Below, piece by piece: positions 44,546-57,165 of a stretch of 64,000 bases of DNA. The stretch spans positions 14,261,632 through 14,325,631 of the forward strand of contig NC_089493.1 of the NCBI RefSeq assembly GCF_036850765.1, given 5' to 3'. The notes below the pieces were generated by a model. The model did no database searches. It saw only the letters and a list, made by a program, of their open reading frames with translations, and had not been told where the DNA came from. The number at the start of each line of letters is the position of its first letter. Positions within the stretch are counted from its first letter, which is position 1. Both the position numbers and the translations under genes were made by a program. The stretch is from Saccopteryx bilineata. Its lineage: Eukaryota > Chordata > Mammalia > Chiroptera > Emballonuridae.

Positions 44546-45129
44546 GACCCCCCACCTCACATACACAGGAAGGGAGGGTTCCGTGGGGAAGTGTTGACTG
44601 CTGTGCTCTGTAAATGGTAGTTTGCGACCCCAGCTTTAAGCAGGGTGGGCACCATTGTATGGTGATGGAAACCCACTTTGGTAGATTGAAGAGGAGGTCC
44701 TAGTGGACACGTCTCATGGCAGTGACCATTTACAAGTCACCAGCATTTCCATGACTGTGTGTGGAGAGTCCCCCACCCTCCGCTCCTCTTGGTTTGCCAT
44801 GAGAGTGGGTGATTTCCAGGGTGACCTTAGGTTTTCCCACAACCACCTTGACCGCAAGCATCTCCTCGGAATCATTGGGGTTGATGCACTTTTAAATCAC
44901 TTCATGTAATGTTTTAGAGCTAACTTTGCACTTGCAAGTCCAGTGAGCCAGGGACAGCTCCACATTAGGGGGGAAATGCCAGTTTGCAGCCTCTCCAACC
45001 TGCAGCCACCAGGACCACAACCATGGACCTTGCTGTAGGCATTTCTTGTCTCTTTAGATAGAATCATAGGAGGTTAGAGCTAGGTGTGTATGTCAGTAAG
45101 TTCCCAGAGGCTACAAAATATGGTGTTTA
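44546..45129. other. unassigned non-coding DNA
   Basis: Unique-looking sequence. No splice-flanked frame or named repeat was seen. Confidence 0.4.
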
Positions 45130-45205
45130 ATCCCCCCTCCTCACCTCCTGTGTCTTTCTTAACATTAAGCACAGTTCTCAATAAATGCTTAATAAATCCT
45201 TGCAT
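45130..45205 (+). repeat. L2 or MIR tail fragment
   Basis: TTAAGCACAGTTCTCAATAA followed by ATGCTTAATAAATCC resembles the 3' tail of L2/MIR. Confidence 0.5.
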
Positions 45206-47393
45206 CTACTAATAGATAGAGGACGTCATTTTGACAGACCATGGGGGAGGGAGTGTAAACTATGGGGCCAATGAGCTCAAAAGCTTTTGAATTAGCACGA
45301 CAGGAAGCAGCTTACCTTGAGCTGGAAAGAGACCACAGGTGAATTCATCAGTCACCATGGGGGCCAGGTAAGAGCAGGTGTGTGGCCAGCCCAAATCTCT
45401 GTCCATTACTACAGTATAGATTAGACAGCACAGTGGGGTGACAGGAATAGTGATCAGTGACTTAGGGACGTTAAAAGGATGTTGTAGAAATCTTCAAGTA
45501 GATTTCTATCACATAGAGAGTTTTTCCTTATCCGAACCACTGGATTTACCGGTCCTCAGTTCCCCATTTACTGCGTCGCTGACATCTACGTGGTTTTCAG
45601 CCAAAATCAAGGTCAGGATAAAGAAGAGATTTGACTGGAAGTAAGCTGGATATTCAGTCTCCTGCAGTAATACTCAATTATTGAATTCTCTTGAAGCACC
45701 AACTCCTCTATAATGAAGTCCTCAGTTTTTAAGTATCTTTAGAAATCAGGTGATTAGGTATTGGCAACAGCCAGTTTGCTGTTTCCTGCTTTCTCATAAA
45801 AATAAGATGGTAAAATCCCAGGAGCTGGCTGGGGTTGTTCAAAGTTCATCTTAAGCCTTTTAATGCATATTATTCTTCATGCAAGTTTGAGCTTTAAAAG
45901 CTTCAGCATGGAATAGGACAGGAATGAGACGGAAGGGAAATCATCTTACGTCCATCCCCCTGCGACCCCGCGACCCCAGCCAGATCTGCTGTCCTGGGTG
46001 ACTCCTGGCCACTCAGAGGCCACAGCTGCCAGGGCTACGACTCAGGGCTGCAGACCAAGCCTTGGCCAGGGTGCATTATTCTTGCTCTGAGTACAGTGTG
46101 ATCCACAGCAAGGTGCTAAAACAAAAAGGTTCACTTACATCCGGGTTCACAGTGTGTTTTCAAGCACATTTGACATCCGTCTGAGGCTGAATGCATTTTT
46201 ACACTGTAGCTCTTTTCTTCCTCCCTGCCCCTTCCCACTCATGTAACTGTTCTGTTCCCCGTACCTGCTGTGCTGTTTGTACCTCTGGTGATGCCGTTTT
46301 GGTCAGCAGAATGTGTCACCGGCATTTCTCCCTTTGTTAGCGGCGCCGCGTTACCGGAGACCCTGGTTGGCCGGTGAAGCATTCCTTGTGTAGCCCACCA
46401 GATTTCTTCTTCTCCGTGCGTGTGCCCATCTGCCGAATTTACAAAGGGATCATCAGACCAACTTTTTTTTTTTTTTCCCTCCGATGCGGAAGGTGATTGA
46501 TAACGTATTAACCACTACCATTTGCCGAGGACTATTTTGCGGAAGTAGTTTATACTGCTTCCTGGGCTGGAGGTAGTAACATTTTTGACTAAGTGCTTTC
46601 TAACATTAATCTAAACCAGTGCTTGATTTAGAATAACCTACTTTCCACTCCAAGGATATTTTACTAAGACGGACTTGGTTATAAAGTTTTTTCACTGGGT
46701 GTTTTAAAATGCTTGTCTGTAAACGCTGTAAAGTGTCTTTGTGATATATTGATCTTCCCTTATTTTTTGCCTCTCTTGTTACCAGACTGTGGGAGGTAAC
46801 ATTTGCAAAATGTTTTATAGGATATGGCATGCAACATTTTAAGCCAAGAAATTGAAAACAGGATACGAAACAAGAAGACGGGGGAGGGAGAGAGTCAATC
46901 AAGGTCATATCTGAATATTAAGGACAGAGCAGCAGAAAAGCCAAGAAAGGCAAGTTTGCAATTATAATAGGCAGGTGGCACCAATCAGTGTTGGAAAACC
47001 CACCTGGTCTCAGCCATGGCTAGAAGGTTTTTGCCACATAAAATCATAACATTATGAACAAGGTAGCAAAAGTTGTAAGCTTTGACATTGAACTGGGCGA
47101 ATCTGTCATTTGGCTTATCTATAAATGATGTCAATGCCCAGGAAGGAGTAGGGTCAAGGCAGTGGTAACCAGAACACCCTCATGGACGGTTTCTGCACTG
47201 TGTGAAATAGGAAGCCCATTCATCATAAAACCAAACTGACGGTTTTCTAAGGATGCATTTTCGGAGGGTATGCCTAATGCATAACTGGGAGAGTATTTTG
47301 AGGGACGTGTTTGGAGAAGGGGTTGTGCTGGGTGTGAGCGAGGGAGGGTGAATGAGCTGGCTGGTCCTTACGCTGGTTTCTCTTCCGTTTCAG
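45206..47393. other. unassigned, largely repeat-free DNA
   Basis: Little recognisable repeat content. The 46490-46960 stretch is AT-rich and might be conserved non-coding DNA. It ends in the pyrimidine tract of the candidate exon. Confidence 0.4.
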
Positions 47394-47458
47394 CACATCA
47401 GGTCCACCCATCTGGCCGGGCAGTACCTTCTTCAAGAGAAATGGAGCCCTTCTACAAG
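47394..47458 (+). other. candidate 65-bp exon, gene unknown
   Basis: A strong acceptor (TTTCTCTTCCGTTTCAG ending at 47393) and a consensus donor (AAG at 47456-47458, then GTAGGT) enclose 65 bp that is open in all three frames. One frame contains an ATG at 47441-47443 with a good context (A at -3, G at +4) and reads Met-Glu-Pro-Phe-Tyr-Lys to the donor. It could therefore be a first coding exon, an internal exon or part of a non-coding RNA. I do not recognise the peptide in any frame. Chance occurrence of both signals is possible in 64 kb. Confidence 0.4.
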
Positions 47459-48529
47459 GTAGGTCCCTGGGAGCCCCTCTCCACCTCGCCCCCTCTCTCA
47501 CCCCCTTTTCAAGACTCCTTTGTGCTTGGTGTCGGTCAGAAGAGCTCTGTCCTGTTGAGCAGTGGGCACTGGAGAAGTGTGGCTGTCATGGGTCGGGTCT
47601 GTTTGTCCAGTTCTCTTTATTCCCTCCTACTCACAGCTGGTGGTTGCTATGAATTGTTGGTCGGAAACCAGGACCGCCCCTTTGGCCTGTCGTTACTGGT
47701 AATATTCTAGAAGTGTTTGGCTTGCTTGGGCGAAATTGGAATTTCGTGGCAGTTAGGATGTGATAACAGCTTAAACAGAGCGGGTAAAAACGAGCCCTAT
47801 TACTTATTTTCGGTGCTTGGGCTAAGGAGGGTGTTTTGTCACGTTGGTCATCGTGAAGGCCCACTCATTCCTGGCTGACCCCTAACATCCATGTGTACCT
47901 GGCAGGGCGGCTGTGGTTGTTCTGAGCCTCAGAATTCAGATGCCCCTCTCTTGTCCCCACAGGCCTCATTTGCGGGGGGGGGGGGCTCCTTCCTGCTGTG
48001 GAGCCGCGGTCAGCTGCTTGGCACGAGTTCCTATGCCCTGTGCTCCAGGAATTCAAGCTGTCTTTCATCTTTGCTTTGGCAATGAAGTGCCTTTTGAAAT
48101 AGCCAAAGTTAAAGAAGAATGAACAGCTAAACGTAGCAATATGATGCAGGCTAAGTCCTTTTAGAAATGACTTTGGGGTTATTGCTGTTTTGGATCATCT
48201 GCTCTGTCGATGAGCTGGAATTGGCAGGTTCCTTAAGAGTCTTCCGGTCTCCTGTCCCCACTGGCCTCCATCGAGCGGCCAGGTGTTGGAGTGACATGAC
48301 GGGCCAAAAGCAGGTGCGTTTGGTTGTACCGCGAGTTTTAGAACTGGACTGGCTTGTGGTGAGGTGTTCCCGTACGTCCGGGTTGGTTTAGAGCTGCTGT
48401 TTGGTTGCTTTAAGCCTCTGTTGCTTACAAGTGCACACTGAGGTCTGGCCATGGATGAGAAAAGAGCCAATTAGAAATGTGGCTAAGTTAGAATAGTGAC
48501 GTTTATCTTCAGGTGTCTGGAGTAGCTCA
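47459..48529. other. unassigned non-coding DNA
   Basis: It contains a G run at 47975-47988. No partner exon with convincing splice signals was found just downstream of the candidate exon. Confidence 0.4.
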
Positions 48530-48720
48530 AACAGTGGCGAGAGATGTCACATTTCCATTGTTGTTTTATGGGCCATGCGATCATGTATTGTCATTCTAAC
48601 GGCCTGTGCAATCAGGGACTTAAGAATTTCTTTGCTTTTTTTGCTTGGTACAGGGTGAAATTTAGGGAAGCAAGTTTGATTAATCCTAATTTTAATGACT
48701 GCTATACACATCCTCAATGT
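48530..48720. promoter_or_regulatory. candidate conserved non-coding element
   Basis: Repeat-free, with ACATTTCCATTGTTGTTTTA (SOX-like ATTGTT and posterior-HOX-like TTTTATGGGCC) and GATTAATCCTAATTTTAATG (paired/bicoid-type homeodomain words). Regulatory identity is inferred from these words only. Confidence 0.3.
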
Positions 48721-51700
48721 TGAAGGAAAAAAAGGGAATTCTCTCCACTTGTAAAAATATATAATAATAATAATAATAATAAATCTGTTCTCCCTTCAGA
48801 GAGTGTACGTGGAAATCGATGGTGATGAGTTGATGGGCCTTCTTCAAGTGACTTTCCGAGGGGTGTGCCTCCTCTTCCTCCTCCGGATCTAGAGCAATGA
48901 ATGTCCTTTGTGTTTGGGTTATTTTCAGAAAAGAGATTTTTGATTAATTAGAGCATTTTCTTAGAGTTATTCATTTAGTTTCACATTAGATAAGATTTGT
49001 TCTAAGCATATTAGTTTTGGGGTGTTTCGGGCAAAAGCGTGAGGGGAAAGGGGTTTACGTTTTCTGAAGTTGCCTGACTTTGCCCTGCAAGTCTGTCTCA
49101 GGGGAAGAGAGCCGTTGTCTCTCCCGGGCAGGGCTCATGATTCTCCTGATTACCCCAGGTGGCGAGAATTAAATTATGGCTGAGGGCAGGTGCCCTGGGA
49201 AGCCACACCCCGTTCATTTCCTTGTCCTTGTGAAAGTCCAGGAGGATCTGGCAGAGGCTGTGGGAGTGTGGGCAGGGATTTGTTACCTTTTCTTTTCTCT
49301 GACAGTTCTTCATTTGCTAGATCTGTAGATAGAGTTCTTGAGACACTTTTGTTGTGACAAGATTTTTCAAATTATTGTGCATGTTCCCACTAATTAATGT
49401 TTTTTGGGTTCCTTTGGTGGGTGGCAACTGGCTCATCAAGAAGTCGCTACAGCCCACAAGTGAAAGTTTTGTAAAAAGACACGGTGTACGAAGCAGGCTG
49501 CCTGTCAGACCACTGGAAGGGTCAGGGTAGAATCGCATAGACGAAAACGTCACTGACTTAGGCTTATCTCCTCATCTTTATACTTGACAGTATTTGACTA
49601 CGCACACACATACTTTTCGCTGACAGCAAGCAGGAGGACATGTTTCTAGAAGGCAGGCTCTAGGCAAGAACTCTGTTAACAGGTGCCAGCCACCGAGGTG
49701 TACAATTGAAGGTGAGCTGGACTCCCTACAGAACCCAGTTTCTAGACGTGGGGAGGAGACAAAGCCTGGTCACTCAGGGTGACAGAGGTGCAGGGACTGG
49801 CCAGCAGGGGCCCCGCCTGATTCTGGGTCCCCCAGCTGGAGCAGAACTGGCTGACCCGGGGACACAGGGAGACCCTGCTGGGCAGAGTGACCCTCGGGGC
49901 TGAGTCACACGGTTTGGAGGAGAGACTTGTCTTTGTCAGGAGGGTGTGTCACTTCTTGGGAGAAGTGACACTTGAGTAAGGCCTTGGAAAATAGGTAGCT
50001 GGGGACTGTGGACACGGACAAAGGCAGTGCAAGGGGAAACAGCGAGACGAGGCGGGCATGGGAGGGTCACCTCGTCCTGTGTTCGGTGCAGACAATGAGT
50101 GAGTCAGGGCACGTGGGGATAATGACGTCACAGGCATCGAGAGATGTTTAAAGAGGATAATGGGATGTCCGGAGAGGAAATAATGGAAGTTAAAACGTGC
50201 AGCTTGTGGAACCAAGGGGCATAGTGGTTCCACTGTTGTCTGGCAGTTGTTCGGTTTATAAGCTGTTGAGCAGAAACATCGTACAGTTATTTTTTTCCTC
50301 AGCATAAAACCAGTTGCGAGAGGTAACTAGAAGTACTTGAGGGCCCACTTGGGTGGCCTGGGCGCTTTGCTTCCGGCCGAGGCCCTGGCCGGAGGGCCCG
50401 CGGAATCGCCTGCAGTTCTGAGGACGATGGGGTAAGGCGCGGTCTGGATGACACCAGGCATGGGCAGTTAACATAATTGGTCATTTATTTCATCAATTCA
50501 CAGCGTTTATTTTAAATGCCGTTTAAGCTGCAAGAGACAGTTTTAGAATGTGAGCTGTCCTCGTGGACCAGAGAGCACTTCAGGTCTTGCACAGTGGAGC
50601 CCTAGCCAAGTGCCAGAAGGGGACAAACCCGTTGTTTTAAGGGCACCCCACTCAGGGCCAAACAGAGGAGTGTGGCTTATTCTGAGCCCTGCAGGAGTGG
50701 CCAGCTGACCGCCATCTCCAGCTGTCCCCTCCGCGTGTCTCCATGTGTCTCTGTTTTGGTTTCTGTGTGTTTCAAACATTTTTTAAATTTTATTAATAAT
50801 GTCTCTTACTTTTCTAATTAAGAGTCAAGTGTTTTATATTTTTTCTTTTTTCCAAACTCCCTAGTCCCCCCCTCCCCCCACACACACATTTCATTCACCC
50901 ATCAAACCTAACGTAAGTTGACTACACATCCCCCTCAGGTGGATTATTTTAATGATCAGTGACCCCTCATTAAAGACATTGCTCACCCCTGGCCTGACCC
51001 TTCCTCGTCAGGTCCCCAGAACCGCAGGTGGATCGCTGCTCTTGTTGGATTCTCGCCTTCTGGAAGTGGCAACAAGCCGCCGCCATCTGAGCGTCCACTT
51101 GCGCCCTGCTGGCCGTCATAGGCCCTGAAGGCCCCCGAGCTCCCCACGGAGTTTTTGTCCCAAGAGAAGCTGCTGTTGTCACAGCTCTGCTGAAGCAGAC
51201 CCAGGGGGACCACCTATCTTTGATCTCCAGCTCTTCCTCTGAGCAGGAATTCCCTTCCCTGCCCACCCACGCGGCCCCCTCCAGGAAGCAGTTCTTTGTT
51301 ACCCAGCGGATGAGGCTGGGGTTCCCGGGGAGGCCCAGGGCCTGCCCCTCCCCACTCACCGCCCATTCTGGGGGAAACCCCGCCCGGTATGGGAAGGGCT
51401 GACGGGGCGCCTAGCAGGCGCTGGCTGTCCCTCAGCTTTCTTTTCTCCATCACCCCAGGAGCGGGTCACTAATTATTACTATTAAGTCTGTTTCTATAAG
51501 ACCCAGTAGTGGAATTAAATTCTGTAACACACATGACAGATGTTTATTTCCTTTCACTTTGACAACCCACGGGACGGGAAGAAGACCCTCGAGGTGTGTC
51601 CAGTGCCCGAGCGGGCCCCCACTGCTGCAGGCCCTGGAACGGGGGAGAGGAAACCCGCTCTTTTCAGTCCGATGAGCATCGCTCCCGAGAGTGCACAGAG

Positions 51701-51984
51701 TGCTGTCACCGCGAGCCGTGCGCAAGCGTGCTGACCGTGAGATGACCTGCTTTGGGGGAATGTCAGTTTCCAGGGTTCTAGGTTGGCTCCATGTATTTAA
51801 TGTCCTGGGAGGGCTGCTGTGGTGCCCCCGCCCGCAAAGCCCTTACCCCCTGCCGTCGCTCTGCCCGGCATGAGTAATGCTGAAGTGTATGTATGTGTGC
51901 AGCCTCTCGCCGTGGCTGTACTCACCCCGAGGAAGTCCAGAGCAAGCGCTCCGTGGGTCGGAAACACGTTGGCGGGAAGAGCGC
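48721..51984. other. unassigned non-coding DNA
   Basis: An (AAT)n tract lies at 48762-48782. A fragment of an unassigned old mammalian repeat is at about 49930-50130 (TCACTTCTTGGGAGAAGTG, AAGGCCTTGGAAAATAGG). A 129-codon minus-strand frame (50970-51359) in GC-rich sequence has no recognisable domain. Confidence 0.4.
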
Positions 51985-52085
51985 GCTGGATTGTGGGTCA
52001 GGGAGGGGATGGGTTCTGGTTCCAACACTGCTGCTCAGTCAACTTGGTGACCTTGGGCTTTGTGTTGAGAAATGGATCGCAGGGA
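51985..52085 (+). repeat. MIR SINE fragment
   Basis: GGTTCTGGTTCCAACACTGC, followed by AGTCAACTTGGTGACCTTGG and a GAGAAATGGATCG segment, matches the MIR core. Confidence 0.68.
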
Positions 52086-52334
52086 TGGGAGAGGTGGCCT
52101 GTGGAGCACCAGCTCTGTTCTGTTCCAGCAACTTCTGTAAAAGTAGGTCAGAATGGATTTTGAGGCTTAGCCTCTAGCTCGGTGGAAAAAGAGTTCTCCC
52201 TTCAGCCAGCTGTGTCTGTGGCTGCGTCCCAGGAGAGGGAAGGGGGTGTGGCAGGCTGGCTGATGACCCCAATTCTCGGTCTTCGGGGTCCTTGGACCAG
52301 ACAAATCCCAGAGGCCTCCAGGCTGTGAGGGGGG

Positions 52335-52500
52335 ATGGATACTATCAGCGTGGCCAACCTGGAAACGAACCCTCCTTAGGCTTTTTGGGCAACTGGCTTC
52401 ACCTCTGTGGGAATAGTAATAATAATGCTTGTCTGTCTCCAGGTTGTTGTGAGGATTTCATGCAGTCATATCAGTAAAGCGTTGACAACATGCCAAATTC
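52335..52500 (+). repeat. MIR SINE fragment
   Basis: TTGGGCAACTGGCTTCACCT, AATAGTAATAATAATGCTTG and GGTTGTTGTGAGGATTTCAT are close to the MIR 3' half. Confidence 0.75.
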
Positions 52501-52769
52501 CCAACCAGAGTCAGTTATTGTAATATTTGACACAACTGTATCTCGGGGAAGTAGGGCTGAAGTCCTCTGTACGTGGCTTTCCTGTGTCCAGCAAACACTT
52601 CCCTCGTCCAGCCGGCAGGGCAGAAGTCTGGCGATGACCCCGAGTCCTGTTGGACTTAAACACAGATCTGAGAGACAGTGTGTGCATCTCTGTAGCTCAG
52701 ATTTCTAATACATAGGACTGCTTCCTGGAGTGGGGACAGCAGCTCTAAATCCCTCCGTCTCTGGACACC

Positions 52770-52925
52770 AGCTGTTTGACCTGGGGCCTCAGTTTCAACC
52801 ACCTGTCAAGTGGGACTATGAGACGTGTCTCCCAGAATCCTTGTGGAGATTAAAGGAGAACGGGAACATGACAACGTCCATGCAGCCCAGTGCTCAGCAC
52901 CTCTCAAATGCTTGATAAAAGTGAA
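52770..52925 (+). repeat. MIR SINE fragment
   Basis: GCTGTTTGACCTGGGGCCTC, TCCTTGTGGAGATTAAAGGA and CCCAGTGCTCAGCACCTCTC, ending ATGCTTGATAAAAG, follow MIR order. Three MIR pieces lie within one kilobase. Confidence 0.7.
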
Positions 52926-53850
52926 GGCCTAAGGTTTCTGGTCGTTCATTTTGGGTGGTACATTCCTACGAGGCGAAAGTTCCAAACCCTCTCACAGGAG
53001 GGGTCTTCCAGACCCCTCTTGCGCGCTGCCCATTCTCACGGCCAGCCCCATCACCGTGTCCTTTTCCGGTTGAAGCAGGGTGGTGCCACTGGACTCCAGG
53101 GTCTGCCACGATCTCAGGTCCCTCTAGGCGCTCCGCTCCATCAGGGCCCGTGGATCCCAATTTCTGCCTGGCGCGCCCCGCCCTCCCCCTCTCATTTCCT
53201 GCACACTTGGTCGCAGCCCCGGGCTCTTTGGCTCCATCCGTCTAATCTGCTCCACAAGCTGACTCCTCTGTCCATTTTGAAAACGAGGGCACTCACCTAA
53301 TGCATACATCTCCTGCTTCTTGCCCTCGGGCTCACTCGTTTCAAAAAACAGTGATAATGGAAAGGAGAAAGAATCCTCTCTACATCTCCCCTCCCCCCAC
53401 GCCCCCCAGCCCTAATTGCCTTCTGTCCCCGTTGGCCTAGAAGCTCTCTGGATGTCAGGAGGGGCCCTTTCTCTTGGCATCGTCTTATTGTTCTGCACTG
53501 AGTTAGTGGTAGAGCTATTTATGTAACCACCACAATGAAGTCAGCTGGTTGTGTTTGCCGGCAGGTGGATTGGGGAGGGGGGGGGCTGTTCAGCTCTTCT
53601 CATCACCCACGTTTCACGTGGTTACTGAGAATATGTTTATGGGTTTATTTAAAAATATATAAGGAAATGCAATTTTCAGAGAAGCCTTTGGTCAGTTCTG
53701 ACTTCCGCTGTCTCTTGGGACTGCAGACTGGCCCAGTCTGCAGCTACCCCAGCCGCCCCAGGTCTGCAGCCCGGCGTGGAATCTGACGGAGTGTCAGTCG
53801 ATAGCCTGTGTTTTCCCGTCTGCCTTGGATTCCAGCTGGTCTCTACCACT
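52926..53850. other. unassigned non-coding DNA
   Basis: GC-rich, with a 136-codon plus frame (52890-53300) that begins inside MIR sequence and lacks a known domain. No gene was supported. Confidence 0.4.
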
Positions 53851-53858
53851 GTCTAGAG

Positions 53859-54194
53859 CAGGGGTCTCCAAACTTTTTACACAGGGGGCCAGTTCACTGT
53901 CCCTCAGACCATTGGAGGGCCGGACTATAAAAAAAACTATGAACAAATCCCTATGCCCACTGCACATATCTTATTTTAAAGTAAGAAAACAAAATGGGAA
54001 CAAATACAATATTTAAAATAAAGAACAAGTACATTTAAATCAACAAACTGACCAGTATTTCAATGGGAACTATGCTCCTGTCACTGACCACCAATGAAAG
54101 AGGTGCCCCTTCCGGAAGTGCAGTGCAGCGGGGGCCGGATAAATGGCCTCAGGGGGCCGCATGTGGCCTGTGGGCCGTAGTTTGGGGACCCCTG
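53859..54194 (+). mobile_element. non-autonomous hAT element, copy 1
   Basis: A complete 336-bp element. The terminal inverted repeats are CAGGGGTCTCCAAACT and, at the right end, AGTTTGGGGACCCCTG. The perfect 8-bp target duplication is GTCTAGAG (53851-53858 and 54195-54202). The interior has GGGCCAGTTCACTGTCCCTC at the left, an AT-rich core and GATAAATGGCCTCAGGGGGC at the right. It has no coding capacity and would depend on a hAT transposase in trans. Two sister copies occur at 57622 and 61274. Confidence 0.95.
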
Positions 54195-54202
54195 GTCTAG
54201 AG

Positions 54203-55339
54203 TAACTGTTTTGATGAAAATCCAGTGTTGCTACCAAGACAGCGCAGTCCTGTGGGCACAGACGGGGAAATGAGAAGGGGTAGCCAGTGCCACCAGGGCG
54301 ATAGTACTGAGAGGTGCCTGTGGGCCAGTGTCGTGGGCAAGGGAGCATCCCCGGAAGGAGCCGCTCACGCACGTCTGTGCCTTCCCACATCGCCGGGTTT
54401 ATTAGGGGAGACTCTCCAGTGAGCCAGTGGAGTTGCGTGCAGATTGCACACAGGGAAGGTTACACGACAGGAGTGGGCAGAGCGAGCGTCCAGCACGAAG
54501 TCTCACCGGTGGAGTCTGCAGGTGTGGAGAGGCGGGCATCAGTATCAAGCCAGGCGGCTGCAGTGGCCGCAAGCGTCCGGTGGAGCGACAGCCCCCAACA
54601 GGGATCTATCTGAACACGACCCGTGGCACAGCTCAGCTCGGGCGTTGGGTCGTCGGAGCTCTGAGTTCTTACAGCCCACCAGGAGTGGAGGTCCCACTCA
54701 CATCGGCGCCCAGATGGAGTCCTTAGCCCAGTGTCCAGACTTGTGGTTTTTGGGGCATTCTGGGCCAAGAGCAATCCAGTGACTCCATTCTGGATTGTCA
54801 GAAGTGTCCAAAACGTCTGCTCTGCTCTTGCTCTATAGATCCAGGGGTGTGGGTTGGACCCTGCTGTTTGAGGGTGATGTTCAGCGGGAGGTGGGAGCTG
54901 AGGCCGGAGTGCAGGAGAGGGAAGTCAGGGTTGGAGAGGGGGCTTTGGAAGTTCCGGGCATTGAAATTCCATGCTCAGGCAAGACTCCTGAGAGCTAGAG
55001 TGAGAAGAGGGAAAAGGCCCCCCTGAAGACCAGGTGTGTGAAGTAAAGGGGAGCGGTACCTGACAGCAGCAATAACAGCGAAGAAGTAGCTCAGTCGGAA
55101 ACCGGAAGTTGCCGAAGGGAAGGCACGGTGTCAGGAGGAGGACTGGGGCCCCTGCTGTGCAGAGAGGCCAGGGAGGATGGGACCAAACAAAAGTCATCAG
55201 GGGGTTTGATGCTTAAAATGCCAGTAGGACCTTCAGTGTGGACCTTCAGTGTGCTGTCTGTGACCTGCCTACTCTGGACATCTCGTGTAAATGCGGTCAT
55301 ATAACATGTGGCCCACTGCGTCTGGCTGTATGTATTCCT
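54203..55339. other. unassigned non-coding DNA
   Basis: Opposed and overlapping frames of about 100 codons at 54314-54782 have no recognisable domain. No named repeat was seen. Confidence 0.4.
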
Positions 55340-55430
55340 TACATTATTCTTTTATGAGCCTTCTGTATTAGGTATTATTTCTCCCATTTTGTAGATGGGA
55401 AAAATAAGGCCTGAAGCAACTTTACAGGTA
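55340..55430 (-). repeat. MIR SINE fragment
   Basis: The plus strand reads TATTAGGTATTATTTCTCCC, ATTTTGTAGATGGGAAAAAT and AAGGCCTGAAGCAACTT, which is MIR in reverse orientation. Confidence 0.7.
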
Positions 55431-55746
55431 ATCGTTGGTTTGAAATGGCACAAACATTGCTAAACAGCTTTCTGCTTTAGGTGGTTAGATACTCTGCAGT
55501 GTTTTGCAGACTGGGTTTGCAGAGAATCGGGTTCTAGTGCTTAGATGCACTTCATAATGAAATGACAAGACGGGAGTGAATACTTACGTTGTCTTCTTTC
55601 TCTGGAATAATTAAGGTGCTTCGGTTCTCTGTCACCACACATGGCTTTTGTAAACAGCTAACTTTAAGATATCTTAAAGACTGGATAGAGAAAAAAGAAA
55701 ATCGTAAAATTAGTCATTCAGAGATGAAGGAACCTACCTCTTCCCA

Positions 55747-55994
55747 CAGTGATTTTCAGCTGGTGTGCCGCAAGAATTTTTAAAATAGGCAATACCTAAC
55801 TATTTAGTCAGGGGCACTGACCTCTTTTCCCTTAGATTGTCAAATAAAAAGAAAAATGACAACAGACAACACAACAATAGCCGTCCAGTGTCAATGAATC
55901 AAAATTATACCTATTTTTTGTGCGATGGGTGTGCCGCAGAATTTTAAGACTTAGTTTATGTGTGCCGTGAGATGAAAAAGGTTGAAAGTCGCTG
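55747..55994 (+). mobile_element. non-autonomous hAT element, second family
   Basis: A 248-bp element starting CAGTGATTTTCAGCTGGTG and ending AGGTTGAAAGTCGCTG, which are imperfect inverted repeats. The word GTGTGCCG recurs near both ends. The flanks TCTTCCCA and CCTTCATA match only partly, so the copy is older or the duplication has decayed. Confidence 0.75.
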
Positions 55995-56999
55995 CCTTCA
56001 TAGAATGAATATTTGAATCTTACCTGAATTTCATACTATTAGATACAGATGTTTTTATACCAATTGTAATTCATCAACAGGAATTTTTCCTTATGGTTTA
56101 ATTTTTGAGGCTTTAACACTGTTCTGTTGTGTTTTACATTGTATCGACATGAGTTGGATTATAAAATGTAAAGATTATATACAACCTTGGATGATGATGT
56201 ACTGTAGAGCCTGCTTTTATCAAAGTGCTCAATCTTAAAGTACAATTGGAAAATCATTCCCCTTGAAGTCCTTTTGAACGTGCTTAGATGGAGGTCTAGA
56301 AACATTTTGATACAATTGCCAAGAGGTTTATGATGAAGAAGAATTTTTTAGAATATACAGGGAGTGAGCTGTTCACATTACAGTTTCAGAAGTGAACTTA
56401 AAAGGATCCACCTGGAAACGGCAAGACGTCCAGTTTGTGTTCTCGTTTGGTTGGTTTCCTTGACGACTCAAGGTGTGACTGGGAACTCCTGGGCAGTACG
56501 TGCCACGGTGATTGGCAGGGAAGGAGTGTTTGCATGCATGCCTGTGTGTGTGTGTGCGGGCGCGTGTGTGCCATGCGCCCAGGCATTTGTCACTGCTTGT
56601 GGTGAGTCTGCAGAGTCTCTCTCTCCCCTCCATTTGCTGGCCCCTTATCTCTGGTGTCTCCTTCTCGCCCAGCTCTCTGTTGGCCTTTCCAAATGGCAGC
56701 ATGAAGAGTAAAGACCTCAAAGTTCTCAAATCAGACATACCTGCATCTGTTCCCTGCCGTGCTACCTCATTGCTGTCAGCGTTGGAAACGTTATGTCAAG
56801 TTGTTGAGCCGCCGTAAAATACAAAAATACCAGTCTTGCCAGAATTGTGTAATCACTGTGGGGATTCGACGATGACGATCTGTTTAGCGTTTATGGCCTT
56901 TAGTAGGTGCTCCAAGTGCTGGTGGCATTGCATGACAGGGAAAGAAGAGTGTGGACCTTGAAGAAGCTGGCTGTTCCTGGGCACAGAGGCCAGCACCCA
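55995..56999. other. unassigned DNA, AT-rich first half
   Basis: 55995-56360 is AT-rich and repeat-free and might be conserved. A short (GT)n lies near 56543-56557. No gene was supported. Confidence 0.4.
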
Positions 57000-57165
57000 C
57001 CTCCTACCATTGGTGTAACACTGAGCAAATCACTTGATCAGTTTGAACTTTTCCTTTTCAACCAAACAGATAGTAGTAGCACCTCGTGGGATTCTGTGAG
57101 CACGAAGATAGCATGTGTCCAGTGGCTGGCACGGTGCCTGGTGATTGTTGAGCGTTCGGCGGACA
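57000..57165 (+). repeat. MIR SINE fragment
   Basis: AACACTGAGCAAATCACTTG, AGATAGTAGTAGCACCTCGT and GTGGCTGGCACGGTGCCTGG follow the MIR core and 3' region. Confidence 0.72.
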
